From Vermamoeba vermiformis (lineage: Eukaryota > Tubulinea > Echinamoebida), in assembly GCA_045837725.1 (NCBI GenBank), contig JBEWZL010000278.1, positions 1 through 64,000 on the forward strand: DNA of 64,000 bases, written 5' to 3'. The translations under genes were made by a program, and so were the position numbers. The notes beneath the pieces are model-generated. The model had not been told where the DNA came from and searched no databases. It saw nothing but the letters and a program-made list of their open reading frames with translations. Shown one piece after another: positions 1 to 11,859 of the stretch (the stretch's first letter is position 1; the number at the start of each line of letters is the position of its first letter).

Positions 1-1978
1 ATACTTTTTATGAATTTCTTAGAATTCGTGATGTACCTGCCGAGGGAAGCAATGTTATTCGTAAAGCTTGCTTCAACTAGCGGAACGTAGCCCATGGACA
101 CTGCGGTGGATAAAGAGCTGTTGAAAACAGGAATAACTAATAATTTTGATTAGCTATGTATAATATTATTATTATTAGGATAAAACCGGCCGTATTATAA
201 GCTACGATTTTTAAATTTTAAATTTGAATTTGCCGGGCCATTGCTCAGAGGTACTTACAAGTATTGTGATTAATTTTGAGGTCTTGGCAAAATAACAGAA
301 TAAATTCGCGGCCATCACCGTGAATATCATAAAATAAATTGTTTTCGAATAGCACTCGCTCAATAACCCAAGGCTTTATAGCCGAACTCATGCCTAAAAT
401 AATACTTATTAGATTATTATACTTAGTATGATGATTATTGTATTACCAAATCCGGAAAGAGTGTTCTTTACGATGTTATTTGTAATGGTAAAGTCCGACA
501 GAATTGTTTTTTCGGTAACCATTGGCAACACATCCACAAGCGATAGTAAAATACCCAAGCCATTATTTAGGCCCGATAACATATTTTCCATTATATTTGA
601 GTCGATTAAAACCCTATCAAAAAAAAGTTAGTGTACGGATCTGCTAAATCTGACTTGGCTCGAGAAAATACCTTCGTCCAGTTTTGATTTCGATTATATT
701 CTTAACTCCATATGGCGGTGATGTCCATGAGGGATCTTTATAAAAGTGATTTCCTTGAATAACAATATCGCTCGAGACTTCTTCCGGGACCGTGGTTCCA
801 GCGCCGCCAAAAATAACGTTTTCACCAGTAGCTGTTTCAAATATTATTATGCGATATCGCTAAATCGTCATTAAGACAATAATTTAAAGATATAAGTAAT
901 GAATGAAGAAGATTAAGAAAGCGGTAAATTTACTTGGATTTGGCTCGGTTTTCCGATCTAATTGAACTCAGGTGATGTAGACAGAAATTCTAGGTGAACG
1001 ATGTATTAAGAATATAATTACCTGATAAATAGTTGTTTTTGATCAAGAAAGGTCCGAGACCGTTCCATCCGCCAATCGCCTGGGTATCATCTTGGCTTCT
1101 AAAGTTCTCAATGTAGCTATCTTGCACTGCTGAATACTGCGAGTTCAAAGCTACACCTCTTCTGCAATCTGTTTCGCTAGGTCCGTGGATCCAGCACCGT
1201 TCAATGAATAACCAAGCCGGCACATCCGCTCTCATTGTTTGCTCATCGTTACCAAAACGAAATAGACCTATTAATAATACTCATATTAAGCTGATACTAA
1301 GGGCAATTAATGCCAAGGAATATTACCGTAATTAAAATCTGTGGAAGTTACTTCCAAACCGACAAAAAGATAGCGGTTGGCGCCTAATCAGATAATGTTA
1401 ATTGAATGGCATAATATATGTATCATATTGCTTACGAAGTGCAGTTTTAAATACGGGGTCTGCATTGGTTGCATAGACTTTGGCGAGTAGTTCTTTTTTG
1501 GAAGGATCTGCAGATCGAAAGTTAAAACTCGAGAATTTCGTCGAACTCAAATTTATAATTTATACCTATACGAAGACCTCGAGGAATCTCGGCATCAGGT
1601 GTAGAAGTTCTAATTGTAATCCACAAATTACTTAAATTTTCTTTCTCAGGCAAAATAAAATTGCCACTTCGTTCAGAACCTTTAAAAAAATTATATTATT
1701 ATTCACGATTAGTATTATCTTACCTGCTTCCAAGCAGATCGTATCGCCAGGTTTAGCCTGCCGAAAATTGTTAGATCTCATCAAAAATCGCTACAAATTT
1801 ATTTTTACCTCGTTAATAGCCTGCTGCAAATCTGCTGTCGCATTTAGCAGTACTGTGCACGTTGTAAATTCAGGAATAGTCGTATCGAACGTTTTTGGAA
1901 GTTCTGGAGGAGTCCATGAGTGTAGTGAGGAGAGGTGCACAAAACCAAAACGATCGTGAACGCAATATTATAATGCAT
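1..1978 (-). CDS. Secreted right-handed parallel beta-helix protein (partial, 3' end beyond window)
   Basis: Several exons on the minus strand read through into one protein. In order, fragments include AKPGDTICLEAG, NLWITIRTSTPDAEIPRG, ANRYLFVGLEVTSTDFNY, RRGVALNSQYSAVQDSYIEN, AIGGWNGLGPFLIKNNYL, ENVIFGGAGTTVPEE and VIQGNHFYKDPSWTSPP. This is the signature of the pectate-lyase-like single-stranded beta-helix family found in bacteria and some protists. The family binds or cleaves polysaccharides, but many members have no known activity and no catalytic assignment is made here. The 5' end has an ATG at 1978 followed by a good signal peptide (MHYNIAFTIVLVLC). The mature frame beginning WTPPELPKTFD is offset by one base from it, so there is either a single-base error near 1925-1945 or a different start. 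Coding continues off the left edge. Confidence 0.8.
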
Positions 1979-2583
1979 TATGAAGAATAATAGTGCTGGT
2001 AATGATGGAAAGCATCGTAATTAATTTCGCGTGAGTAAATAAAGCGGGATACTTGAAAGTAATCAACGAAAACAATCACGTGTCCAAAAAATCTACTAGA
2101 AACGGTAAAAACAAAGATGAGCACGCCATAAACGGTTATTTGACCAAGATTAGCAAATTACGTAAGGATTAAAGGATAACTAACGGCGTGCCAAAATTAC
2201 CTTTCCGAAATATTTTTTTCGATCTGATCAAATGAAATTGTCCAGCGAAGAAAATCAGTAAAATTACTTACTTCCGTAATAAAAATTTTCTTAATTATTG
2301 TCAATAGAGGGTGTAGATAAAACGCAACGCGTCTTGTTTTAATTAACACTTCTTCGGCTTTCACTGGGCATTTCTTAATTCGCATTTAAATTAACAAGAT
2401 TAATTATGAAGTGAGATTGTTGGTCTACAATGACGTAGTTTTGTTGTTTGTTGATCAACAACGAAACTGGCAAGTTAAAAATAGAAAAACCTCTCCTCTC
2501 CAGGCCGCGAGATTTTCTTGGTCGACGATAATAATTTTACATTTAACTCTAGGAAGCACACTATTGTTACTGTGAGTTGCACG
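1979..2583. other. Intergenic spacer between divergent genes
   Basis: AT-rich spacer between the divergent beta-helix gene and the AMP deaminase. It must hold both promoters. No convincing coding, tRNA or repeat signal is seen. Confidence 0.5.
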
Positions 2584-5500
2584 ATGGATAGTCAAGGAGA
2601 GCTTCCGACCCTCCATCCGAACGTTGTGGAAGGTAAGTAATCAGAAAAATTCTAAAAATCGATTCTCCTCAAAAGGTGGATTATGTAATAATATTACAAT
2701 GGTCAAATTACTTGGCTGAGCCAGATTTACCGAAAAAATAAAATTCTACAATTTAAAGTCCTTTCAAGTTTCGTGTTAGATCATAATATAATTATTTTTA
2801 TCATACAGCCCCTGGCACAGTTTTGCAAGGACATGAGTCATTGAAAACTTCGCATACTTGGTGGAAAAAACCCGTCTCGCAGATCTTGCAAAAGAAGCAG
2901 CTCATAGAAAAATTATCTAAAGGATATGATACCAATTTCCCTCGAGCCGTTATTCAGTCTAGTGGTAAGTCTTATTAAAGATCAAGGAGTAACGCCTCAA
3001 AAATAAATTTCCGATTTAATTTTCCAGATTTAGCTCTTGAGGTCCGGGTTTGCTAACGGAGCACTAAATAATTATTCTAATTTTATTTTTATAGTTGCCC
3101 CTTCAGAGGAGGCCGTAACCGCCTGCCGTTTGATCACAAAATGTTTACAACTTCGAACAAAGTACGAGGCAGAGAATCCGTGCGTAGATCGCATGTTTAC
3201 GCTGGGAACATTTGATCCTATCATGCCGGCATCACAGGTATTAATATCAATCATGATCTTAATTTTAAATCAAACGGAATTGCCGTTTGTGCTCCGATCG
3301 TTTACTGAAAAATTTTAATGCAGCACACTATGAAGACTATTAACGGTATTATACACGCATTTGACGGTGAAACAGGTATGCTATAAAAATATGCTTTTAT
3401 AAGTTATTAATCTGTCTTATAGACGTTACACCGGTCATTAGTGTCGAAGATTATTTGCAAGACTACAAATTGTAAGGCTTTTAATGCTTTTTATTGTATT
3501 CTTAAGCTTAATTTGCTGAAATTTCATCATTTAGTGTCGTCGAGACTGATAATACTGGCCCTGCAAAGACGTTTTCGTACTTCCGTTTGAAGAGTTTGGA
3601 ATTCAAATTCGATTTTCATATTTTATTGAACGATTCGAGAGAACAATTGGCATCACAAGTAAGTATATATATGGTATAACAATCTATACATTTGCTTAAT
3701 CCCTCATGTTTTAGTGGGATCCGAAAGACTTCGAGTCCGTGACCAAGGTCGACACGCACATTCATTTGAGTGCTGCAATGACTTCAAAGCACCTATTGGA
3801 GTTTATTAAGAAGACTGTTAAAGAGCGTCCCGATGTGAGTATAAATCATTATTTGCGAGCATTATAGTGTTATTTATATGTGTTGCAGGATATCGTTAAT
3901 GTCACCAAAGACGGCAAGAAAGAAACTTTGAAAGACTTGTTTAATCGTCTTAACATTAACCCCGAGTACTTTACTTTGGACTCATTAGAGACTCGCGTAT
4001 GTATATATATAACAATCATAGTATTCATAACAAAGCAAGTTTGAAAAATTTGGATCCGGATCTGACGTTTTGGACAGGCTGGTGACACGTTCCAACGCTT
4101 CGACAAGTTTAATATGAAGTACAATCCATTTGGCAAAGGCGAGCTAAGAGATGTCTTCTTAAAGACGGCCAATGTGATTGAAGGCAAATATTACGCTGAC
4201 ATCACAAAGGAGTGCCTGAAGAAGATGGAGAAAAGCAAGTACCAAATGGCTGAGTACCGTGTATCGATCTACGGTCGTAAGGCGAGCGAGTGGGATGAAT
4301 TGGCCAAGTGGGTCGTGAACAACGATCTATTTTCAGCTCACAACCGTTGGGTCATTCAGTTCCCGAGAATTTTCTTCGTGTTGAAGAAAGTCGGTTTGAA
4401 GCACTTCCAAGAACTGCTCGAAAGTAAGATAACGATTTCAATCGTCGAATTCATTGCTAATATCTTCTCAGATATGTTCATGCCTTTGTTCGAAGTAACC
4501 CGGGATCCTTCTTCGCATCCGGATCTCCACAAGTTTTTGACTCATGTTTGCGCCTTTGATAGTGTCGATGATGAAAGCAGAGCTGAGCGTAAATTCGACG
4601 AAAAGTAAGCCTATTTGAGTAGGGAATGAAAATCTAACTGTGATTTCATAGTACGGCGAAGGTTTACCCTGAGAATTGGAACACGGAAGAAAATCCACCG
4701 TACGCGTACTACAATTACTATTTTTGGGCAAATATCACGGTTTTGAACAAGTTCCGAAGACTTCGTGGCATGAAACCGTTCGATTTCAGACCTCACTGCG
4801 GTGAATCTGGTGACTTGGACCATTTGGCCTCGAGTTTCTTGGTCGCCAAGCACATTAACCACGGCATCAATTTGGCCAAGACGCCAGTGCTGCAATATTT
4901 GTATTACTTGAAGCAGATTGGTCTCGCTGTTAGTCCGCTCAGCAACCACCAACTGTTCTTGCAGTACAAGGACAATCCTTTTGCACGGTTCTTCAAGAAA
5001 GGTCTTAACGTGTCATTGTCAACCGATGACCCTCTTCAGGTACGTCTTTCATGTCGTTTTAATATAGCACCCGGTGCTTATTGTCATTCAGTTCCATTAC
5101 ACGGAGGATCCGTTGCTCGAGGAGTACGCAATTGCAGCGCAAAGATGGAAGTTGGGCGTTTGTGATTTGTCAGAAATTGCACGCAACAGTGTCTTGCAAT
5201 CGAGTTTCGAGCACTCTGAAAAGATGAGATGGCTCGGACCTAATTACAAGAAAGAAGGATCTGACGGCAATGACATTCGGTTCACGAATATTCCTAACAT
5301 TCGTATTTGCTACCGTTACGAAACTTTGCAATCGGAACTCAACTTGCTCAAAAGGTACGCAAAAAAAAAAATTCGCTGAAAAAAACAACGATTTAATAAT
5401 ATCTGTCGTATAGATTCAGCACTTCTGGTCAAATGAGCCCTCGTGACATTTCAGTTAGCATGGAGACTACTGAAGCTTTGGGCAAAATTGTCGTTAAAAG

Positions 5501-8089
5501 TCCTCATCCAAGTACGCTTTACTCATCTTATCAAGTGGTTTTTCTGTGCTAATGTAATTATTCTAAGGTCCTGTTACTGATGAAGAAGAATTGGGCGCTC
5601 GCCGCTTGACCAGTGCATTAGAGTTGCGTCGAAAGTACAAACAGCCAATCATTACTAAAGCTAAAGTCGAAGGCCCTGGCTTCACGTCAGGCGTAAGTAA
5701 CGAAATTTCATATTTTTCATAGGAGCGGATCTAATCGTTACTGTTCAATAGTATACGTTCAGATCGCAAGGAGGTGTTTACTACGTGCGTGAATGCATCA
5801 CTGTTGGCGATAGAACGTTCGTTGATCCCACCGCACTCATCGTGTTGCCAAAGTACGCCGAGTTCATTCACGACTACAATAAGATCGTTGAGATATGCCA
5901 TTGCGGTCCTACTGGTACGAAAAAACTATTCAAAAGTGAGTTAGTAACTTAACGTTTTTATATTTGCAGCTACGTTGTCTCACATTCGTATGCGATTGAT
6001 GGAATATCGATTCGAGTTCCATACTTTGTTGAACGGTAGCCGCGAGTCTGACGCAATGAAGGTACCTATAATTGGAATATATGTAGTGCTCGGCAAGCTT
6101 ATTAACATTTTTATATAGAACTTGAAGTTGGACTACTATCATATGTACAAGGTTGATAACAACGTTCGATTGAACACTGGTATGGTCGCCAAACATTTGC
6201 TCAAGTTCATCAAGACCAAGATTAAGAACCATCCTCACGTAAGTCAATGACTATATTAGGCAAGTGCTCGTGATGTACTTACAATATTTCCTTTTTAGGA
6301 TATCGTGTACATGCACGGCGATAACCCTGTGACACTTCAAAAAGTGTTCGATGGCATGGGCATCACGCTTGAAAATTTGACGTTAGATTCGCTTGATGTC
6401 AAAGCTGAAGGCACTTTCCAACGCTACGACACGTTAGAAATGAAAACTAATCCGTTCGGAGTTGGAGAGCTGCAGACTTTGTTCTTGAAGTACGACAACT
6501 TCTCCAAGGGCAAGTACTTCGGTGAATTGGCGCGAGAGTTGTTGAGCAAGAAGAAGAAGACGCCGTATCACTTGTTCGAGTACAGATTGCCATTTTTGGG
6601 AAGGTAAAACTCGTCACGATCGATCGAAAGTATCAAACTTCACCTCGCTCATTTTATTTCCTTTTTTAGAAATCGTCGTGAATGGGATGACTTGGCCGAT
6701 TGGGTAGTAACTAATGGCTTGGATTCATCGCAAATCAACTGGGTCATTGAAATTCCTCGTGGCTACAAAGCGCTTAAAATGAATGGATCTGTTCATTCAT
6801 TCCAGGAACAATTGGACAGTAAGTAAATCGTTCTATCTACAATTTATATATCTAACATACTCTTATTAGACATTTTTGCGCCATTGTTCGAAGTCACTCA
6901 AGGTAAGAGAGGTTTTCAATAGTGGATCCGGATCTAATGAATTTTCTGCACAGATCCATCAACGCATCCAGCCTTGGCCCGCGTTATGCACAAAATTTCG
7001 GCGATTTCTATGATCCCTCACGAGCTCAACAGCTCTTCGACTCATCGCACGATCATTTCAGGAAATGTTTTGCCACGTGACTGGATCAACGACGATAACC
7101 CTTCTGTCGCGTACACGATGTACTACTTTTGGGCTAATTTGCAGTCATTGAACTCATTCAGAAAGAACTTGGGACTTTGTACGGACACTTTTTCTATATA
7201 TGGCAATTAGTCTAATTTCCATTTTTAGCTACGATCAAGTTTGTGCCTCAAAGCGGATTGAGCCTTGAAGTTTCTTCGGGCATTCCTATTGACGTTATGA
7301 TTTCATTCTTATTGGCCGATGGTACGACTCTCATTAACCAAATAAGGAAATAATCCCGTGCCTAACTTTTTTTTCTTTGCAGAAATCTCGCAAGGCATTG
7401 ACTTGGCGAAATCATCGACGCTTCAATATTTGTATTATTTGGCGCAGATCGGAATTTTCATCAGTCCACTCAGTGTCAATAATCTCGTGATCGATTACGA
7501 GAAAAATCCGTTCGAAAAGTTCTACAAACGAGGTCTGGCTGTCACTTTAGCGACTGAAAACCCACTTCAAATTCATATCACGAACGATCCTGTCGCTGAA
7601 GAGTACGCTATTGCTGCTCAGGTACGAAAACTTTTTAAAATCGAAGAGTCAAACCCTAACCCTCGACAAAAATTTTAAGCCGGCTAGCTAAAACTTTGCA
7701 GTTTTTTTACGAGGCTATTGAAATGTGTTACAGAGTGTATTTTAATTTTATTATGATGATTATTAACTTTGATTACTATATTTAGATGTGGAAATTCTCT
7801 ACGTGCGATTTGGCCGAAATTGCGCGCAACAGTGTTTTGCACTCTGGTTTTGACAAAGACGTCAAAACTAATCTCTTGGGCAAACACTACGAGAAAGAAG
7901 GTGTCGAGGGCAACGGTAAGTGCCGTGTTAATATAAGATATAATTATATGGAAGTTAATATTTGCGTTGCTAGATCCGTCGAAGACGAGTTTGCCCAACA
8001 TTCGTGTGAACTTCAGAAGCGAGGCCTGGCACCAAGAACACGAATTCTTACACAGCGTGGTCAATCATAAGTCCGTCGAATACCAGTAA
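2584..8089 (+). CDS. Tandem double AMP deaminase with a degenerate second deaminase domain
   Basis: AMP deaminase converts AMP to IMP plus ammonia in the purine nucleotide cycle. The gene opens at ATG 2584 ([16 protein letters not shown]) and has about twenty short introns. The first domain has the metal-binding HxH (VDTHIHLSA, 3748-3774), the active-site stretch HCGESGD (from 4794) and the conserved STDDP (5019-5033), so it looks catalytically intact. It runs to about 5356 ([13 protein letters not shown]). Reading continues without a stop through introns at about 5356-5413, 5513-5567 and 5694-5751 into a second full-length homologous domain. There the HxH is replaced (VDNNVRLNT), the HCGESGD region is lost (VPQSGLSLE) and the DD pair is EN (LATENP). 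The second half is therefore probably a pseudoenzyme serving as regulator or scaffold. The product is roughly 1,400 residues against about 700-850 for usual enzymes. The fusion reading assumes my splice sites are right; two adjacent genes is the alternative. Confidence 0.88.
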
Positions 8090-8231
8090 AGGCTGAAAAA
8101 AAGCTGTCGATAAAAATCATGATCCGGATCACAAAAGGCCTAAAAAATGTTTTATTTTATTTTTTTAAGTAGTAAATTAAATTAGATTATCATCGATGTG
8201 AAATACTTGTTTATTACTGTCGTACTAGCGT

Positions 8232-9561
8232 TCAATGCTCAATACTGTCACGCAAGCCTTGCAAGAGGCTTAAACGTTCTTTAGATGAGCGCGCAAGACT
8301 GTCAAGTAAGAAATAAAAATTTGTCATTTTCTCCTCTGCGGTTGGATGTGAGTACTTTTGAAATCTTGCAAACTGATTGGCACTATCGTACAAACGAACT
8401 CCATCATCTCCGATCAAATATTGAAGCTTAAGAACGGTATGCAGTCCTCGGATTGTAGAAGGAACGTAACCATCATCACTATCATTATGGAACTCATTTG
8501 AGTAGCCGAAATCTTCATACTTGTGCAGACGGATTAGCAGACAATTTTCTAAAGGTTAAGAAAATTTTCATTAATAATAAGGACTCAATTATTCGTCCGT
8601 GTTCGAGCAATACATTAACATGGATTGGTTATTATGATACTGTTTTAAGATAAATACTACGTACCAAATAGCTCGTATGTTTTAACGTAGTCCGGATCTG
8701 CTTCGATAATTTCCTTGACATTCGATTGGACAATATGCAAGTTGAGCAATACAGTCGGATAATTTAAGTCAAAATTGACGGCAGTTGACGGCCAGTGCTT
8801 GACCTCGTAACAAGTACTGTCGGTCAAAAATTTCGCTGCAAAACACTGACAAATCTGCTCGTCGCCGCGAAGCCAGACAATGACTGACGTAAAAGATTAG
8901 TATGATACTGTATATATTCGACAATGAGAACTTACTTTTTGGTACCTTGAAGTTTTGTAACGCCGATGCGAGAAGATTTTCTTCGTTGGTCATCTTTTGT
9001 TTCTGTTCTTGAACCTGCATATCAAGTTTACTACGCTCTTCTTTTACGAGAAATTCAAATTTTCGTCTTTCGAGTGAGTCTAAATCTGCGACCAAGCTAT
9101 TCAAAAAGGACGGCAACGGAAAAAACTCCGATGTCCGGAGAGGTCTGTATTCGCTTTCCAACGAGTAAACTTCGTCGTGCGAGATCTTTTTCAGTTTTTC
9201 TTCCAATGCACGTTTGACATCAAGCAATCGGTCGTTTGCTCGGACTTTCTTCTTTTCAATGACCATTACATTTGATAGCATTTCTCCGAGCATTTTCCAT
9301 CCTTCTTCATCATTGGCGGATATCCTCGCCCACATTGATTTCCATAGTCGTCTCGCATCCGATTTGACACTTGGATCTGCAATTATTTCAAACTTTGGCC
9401 ATAATGCATTCTCAACCTCGGATTGTTTTTGTTTGCCATTTGGGCTAAACGCCCTCACAACGCTGCCTTATTTAACAAATTTAGACTTCGAAAAACGAAC
9501 GAGTAACCAACTTACTAACCAAGCTGCGTAAGAGGCCCTTGTCATGTTTTTCATCCGTCAT
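8232..9561 (-). CDS. Unknown coiled-coil protein with C-terminal alpha/beta domain
   Basis: Four exons: start MTDEKHDKGLLRSLV at 9561, first intron about 9510-9464, a large middle exon, then introns about 8936-8885 and 8664-8550, ending LLQGLRDSIEH at 8232. The middle exon is strongly charged and predicted coiled coil (ERRKFEFLVKEERSKLD, QEQKQKMTNEENLLAS). The last two exons look globular with four predicted strands: KIIVWLRGDEQ, TCYEVKHWP, TVLLNLHIV and NCLLIRLHKYED. The same strand spacing appears at the C-terminus of the divergently transcribed neighbour at 9951, suggesting a shared domain. No known family is recognised. The 5' side faces the CAACACGG-rich intergenic element shared in type with the 16.4-16.8 kb region, implying co-regulation with the neighbour. 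Confidence 0.7.
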
Positions 9562-9610
9562 TAGCTGAGTTTGAGCGAGAGTACTGTTGTAACCAGAATT
9601 TAAGCTCGGT

Positions 9611-9885
9611 GTTGCAATAGGAGAAGATCAATTGTTTTTTAAAGTTGACTGTTTTAACACGGCGAAGACTGCACGTTTTTGATTTCAACTTTCATAGTTC
9701 ACACAAATGGATTTTCGTCCATTGAAAATATACCGTGTTGATTTGGTCTTGCACAACCGTTTGTTTGATCGTTTTTGATTTGCCGTGTCGAAATTGTGTC
9801 ACAATTCTCCAACACGGCGTGTTGAAACTTAGTTCGGTTTGGAAATTTAAATAATACCTGTTTCAACACGGCAGAAGATCTTTCG
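9611..9885. promoter_or_regulatory. CAACACGG-rich bidirectional promoter element, copy A
   Basis: Intergenic element between divergent genes starting at 9561 (-) and 9951 (+). It contains five copies of CAACACGG or its complement CCGTGTTG with at most one mismatch (about 9654, 9733, 9782, 9810, 9864). One lies inside the palindrome CAACACGGCGTGTTG. About 270 bases align in the same orientation with 16440-16715, sharing blocks such as GACTGCACGTTTTT, TCTTGCACAACCGTTTGTTT and GTCACAATTCTCCAACACGG. It probably binds a common transcription factor. Confidence 0.7.
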
Positions 9886-9950
9886 TCTCTCCTTAAATAC
9901 GCGTACCTATTTAATTCGACAATATCAAACACTCGTTGGACAACTGCAGG

Positions 9951-10863
9951 ATGGGATCCGTTTTCTACGATGAAAGTACTCTTGACAAAATCATCGCTGA
10001 CGCCATAGATGACGTTATAGGATTGAAAAATGGCACCGATGACTTTGTTACGAGGATTATGGAGTTAAGAAATGCTATGAGCTCCGTGCGTACGAGATCC
10101 GAAGAATTCAAGTTGGCTACCAAAGAAAAATACGAAAGAACGAGAAAAGGAAAGGAACAAGAATTAGATTTCATATCCAGAAATGCATTTAAATATCCGA
10201 ATTCACTCCCAGGCAGTCAAAGATTATTCTGCTCCTGTACGATCCGATCAGACTACTCTTCGTCAGCCTCAAGTCCAACCTTCAGCTCGTATACCTCCGA
10301 AACACATCGCTGTCGAACGTCCTACAAGTAAGAAGTTGTAGCAATTATCCTTCGTTATCTAATAATTAAATCGATTATTATTGACAGAAACGAAAATTTA
10401 CGTCTCAAAAGGTGATTTTCCAAGCAGTATTACCCAAGAACTGCAAAAAATCAACTCTAATTTTGAATATGTCTTTTGGACCGATGATATGTCAGTTCCT
10501 AGTAACTCTTGGCTGTTGCACTTCGAAGACGTGGTTACTCGGCTTGACGACGAAGCACTTCCTAAGAAAATTAAGGACTTAGCCTTAAAATGGGGTATGT
10601 TTTTATATTTCAATATCCGGGCAGTAAATTTCATGTTTTTCTCAGAAAATCGCTTCGTCTTCGTTAAGTTGTACAAGGAGCGCGGAAGTGCTGTCGCAGA
10701 CTATCGTAACAATCAATACGAAAGCGAATTTCTTCCAGGAATAAGAGTAGCAAAAGGGATCTATCGCCTTAATGTGCGCGACAACGGAATCAGCAAATCA
10801 GTCTCGAAGGAAATTATCGATTCGTCTGAGCTTCGAACCATGTTTCAAACTATTGCTAAATAA
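9951..10863 (+). CDS. Unknown coiled-coil protein with C-terminal alpha/beta domain
   Basis: Starts at ATG 9951 just after the CAACACGG element (MGSVFYDESTLDKIIAD). The N-terminal about 80 residues are helical and charged (RTRSEEFKLATKEKYE), followed by a Pro/Gln-rich linker (RQPQVQPSARIPPK). Introns are seen at about 10328-10385 and 10594-10645. The C-terminal domain has strands KIYVSKGD, FEYVFWTDD, SWLLHFEDV and RFVFVKLYKERG, paralleling the neighbour on the opposite strand. Between the helical segment and the linker (about 10190-10215) the frame must change by one base with no clear GT donor; this could be a sequence error, a non-canonical intron or a real frameshift. The family is not recognised. 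End TAA is at 10861-10863. Confidence 0.65.
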
Positions 10864-10869
10864 ACGTTT

Positions 10870-11340
10870 AACGATGTTCGAGAAGTTGGTCGGTGAGTCC
10901 CACGCTGAGACAGATCTTTCAGGCCAGTCCTGGTGCAGACCAAAGCCGCGAATACGCATCGATATGTCGTACATGCCACTCGTGCGACTGTCCAGACCAT
11001 TCCAGAACTCGCGCATGAAGAACTGCCATGGCGAATAATAGCCTTGACGAGCAGTGTGATGCACATCAGTGGCTCGTCGCCGCACACTTTGGACTTGAGC
11101 CGTGGCATCAGTGCTCGGTTCGGCTGGTTCCGTAATTACTTGGACTAGCCTACAGCTTAATGACATAGTTACCGGTTTGAGCGCGATGGCATCGGATCTT
11201 GTCCCTAATAGGCATACGTAGGCTGCGGATCAAAGTTTGATGCACACCACGGTACGAAGGCCCAAAGCATTGAACTGCCCAAAGATAAGCTGTTACACCC
11301 ACATCGGCCGTATCAAGCAGTTAGTTCGTCTCTCTCCTTA
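10870..11340 (-). other. GC-richer segment with broken coding-like stretches
   Basis: This stretch is richer in G+C than the flanking spacers. On the minus strand it holds coding-like but unconnected pieces in different frames, for example GYYSPWQFFMREFWNGLD, then MYDISMRIRGFGLHQDWP, and further upstream LLDTADVGVTAYLWAVQ. Stops and frame changes break them and no splice pattern joins them convincingly. It may be a decayed gene or mobile-element remnant; the family is unknown. 11340-11859 shows nothing recognisable beyond AT-rich promoter-like DNA of the protease gene. Confidence 0.3.
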
Positions 11341-11859
11341 ATCCGTAGCACGAAAAGTTCTTGATCCGAGATTTGTTCTGCAACTCAAAAATTACGTCCT
11401 TACAAAACTGAAAAATATGAGCCATTTTTCGGGTATTTTATCCAGTTTCTGAATGTAAATATCGCACCGCAAAACGCGGATCGCATGCTTGAGTTTCTCC
11501 AAAACGATAGAAACGTGATCAGAAGCTTGAGCGTATCACGCAACTATTTTTGTTTTGATAACTCGGGCACGTCATAAGACTTACTTGACAAGTGGAACGT
11601 TCTTTGGAAGATCCACTCCAGGCGATAAAAGTGCTGCATCCAACAAGTTAATCGTGATTACGATTAAATCATAAATTTGTGGATATAAATATGATAAATT
11701 TGTTGATAATCAAAGAATTTATGGCCAGTACGCCCTTTTACGCAACAAAGTTATCAATAAGATTTTTCTCGTGACTTTTCTCCGCATAATAATGTTAGGG
11801 AAAAAAATCGCATAAAAGTGACATACGTCATCATTATTTCTCTTTTATCAGTCATCATC

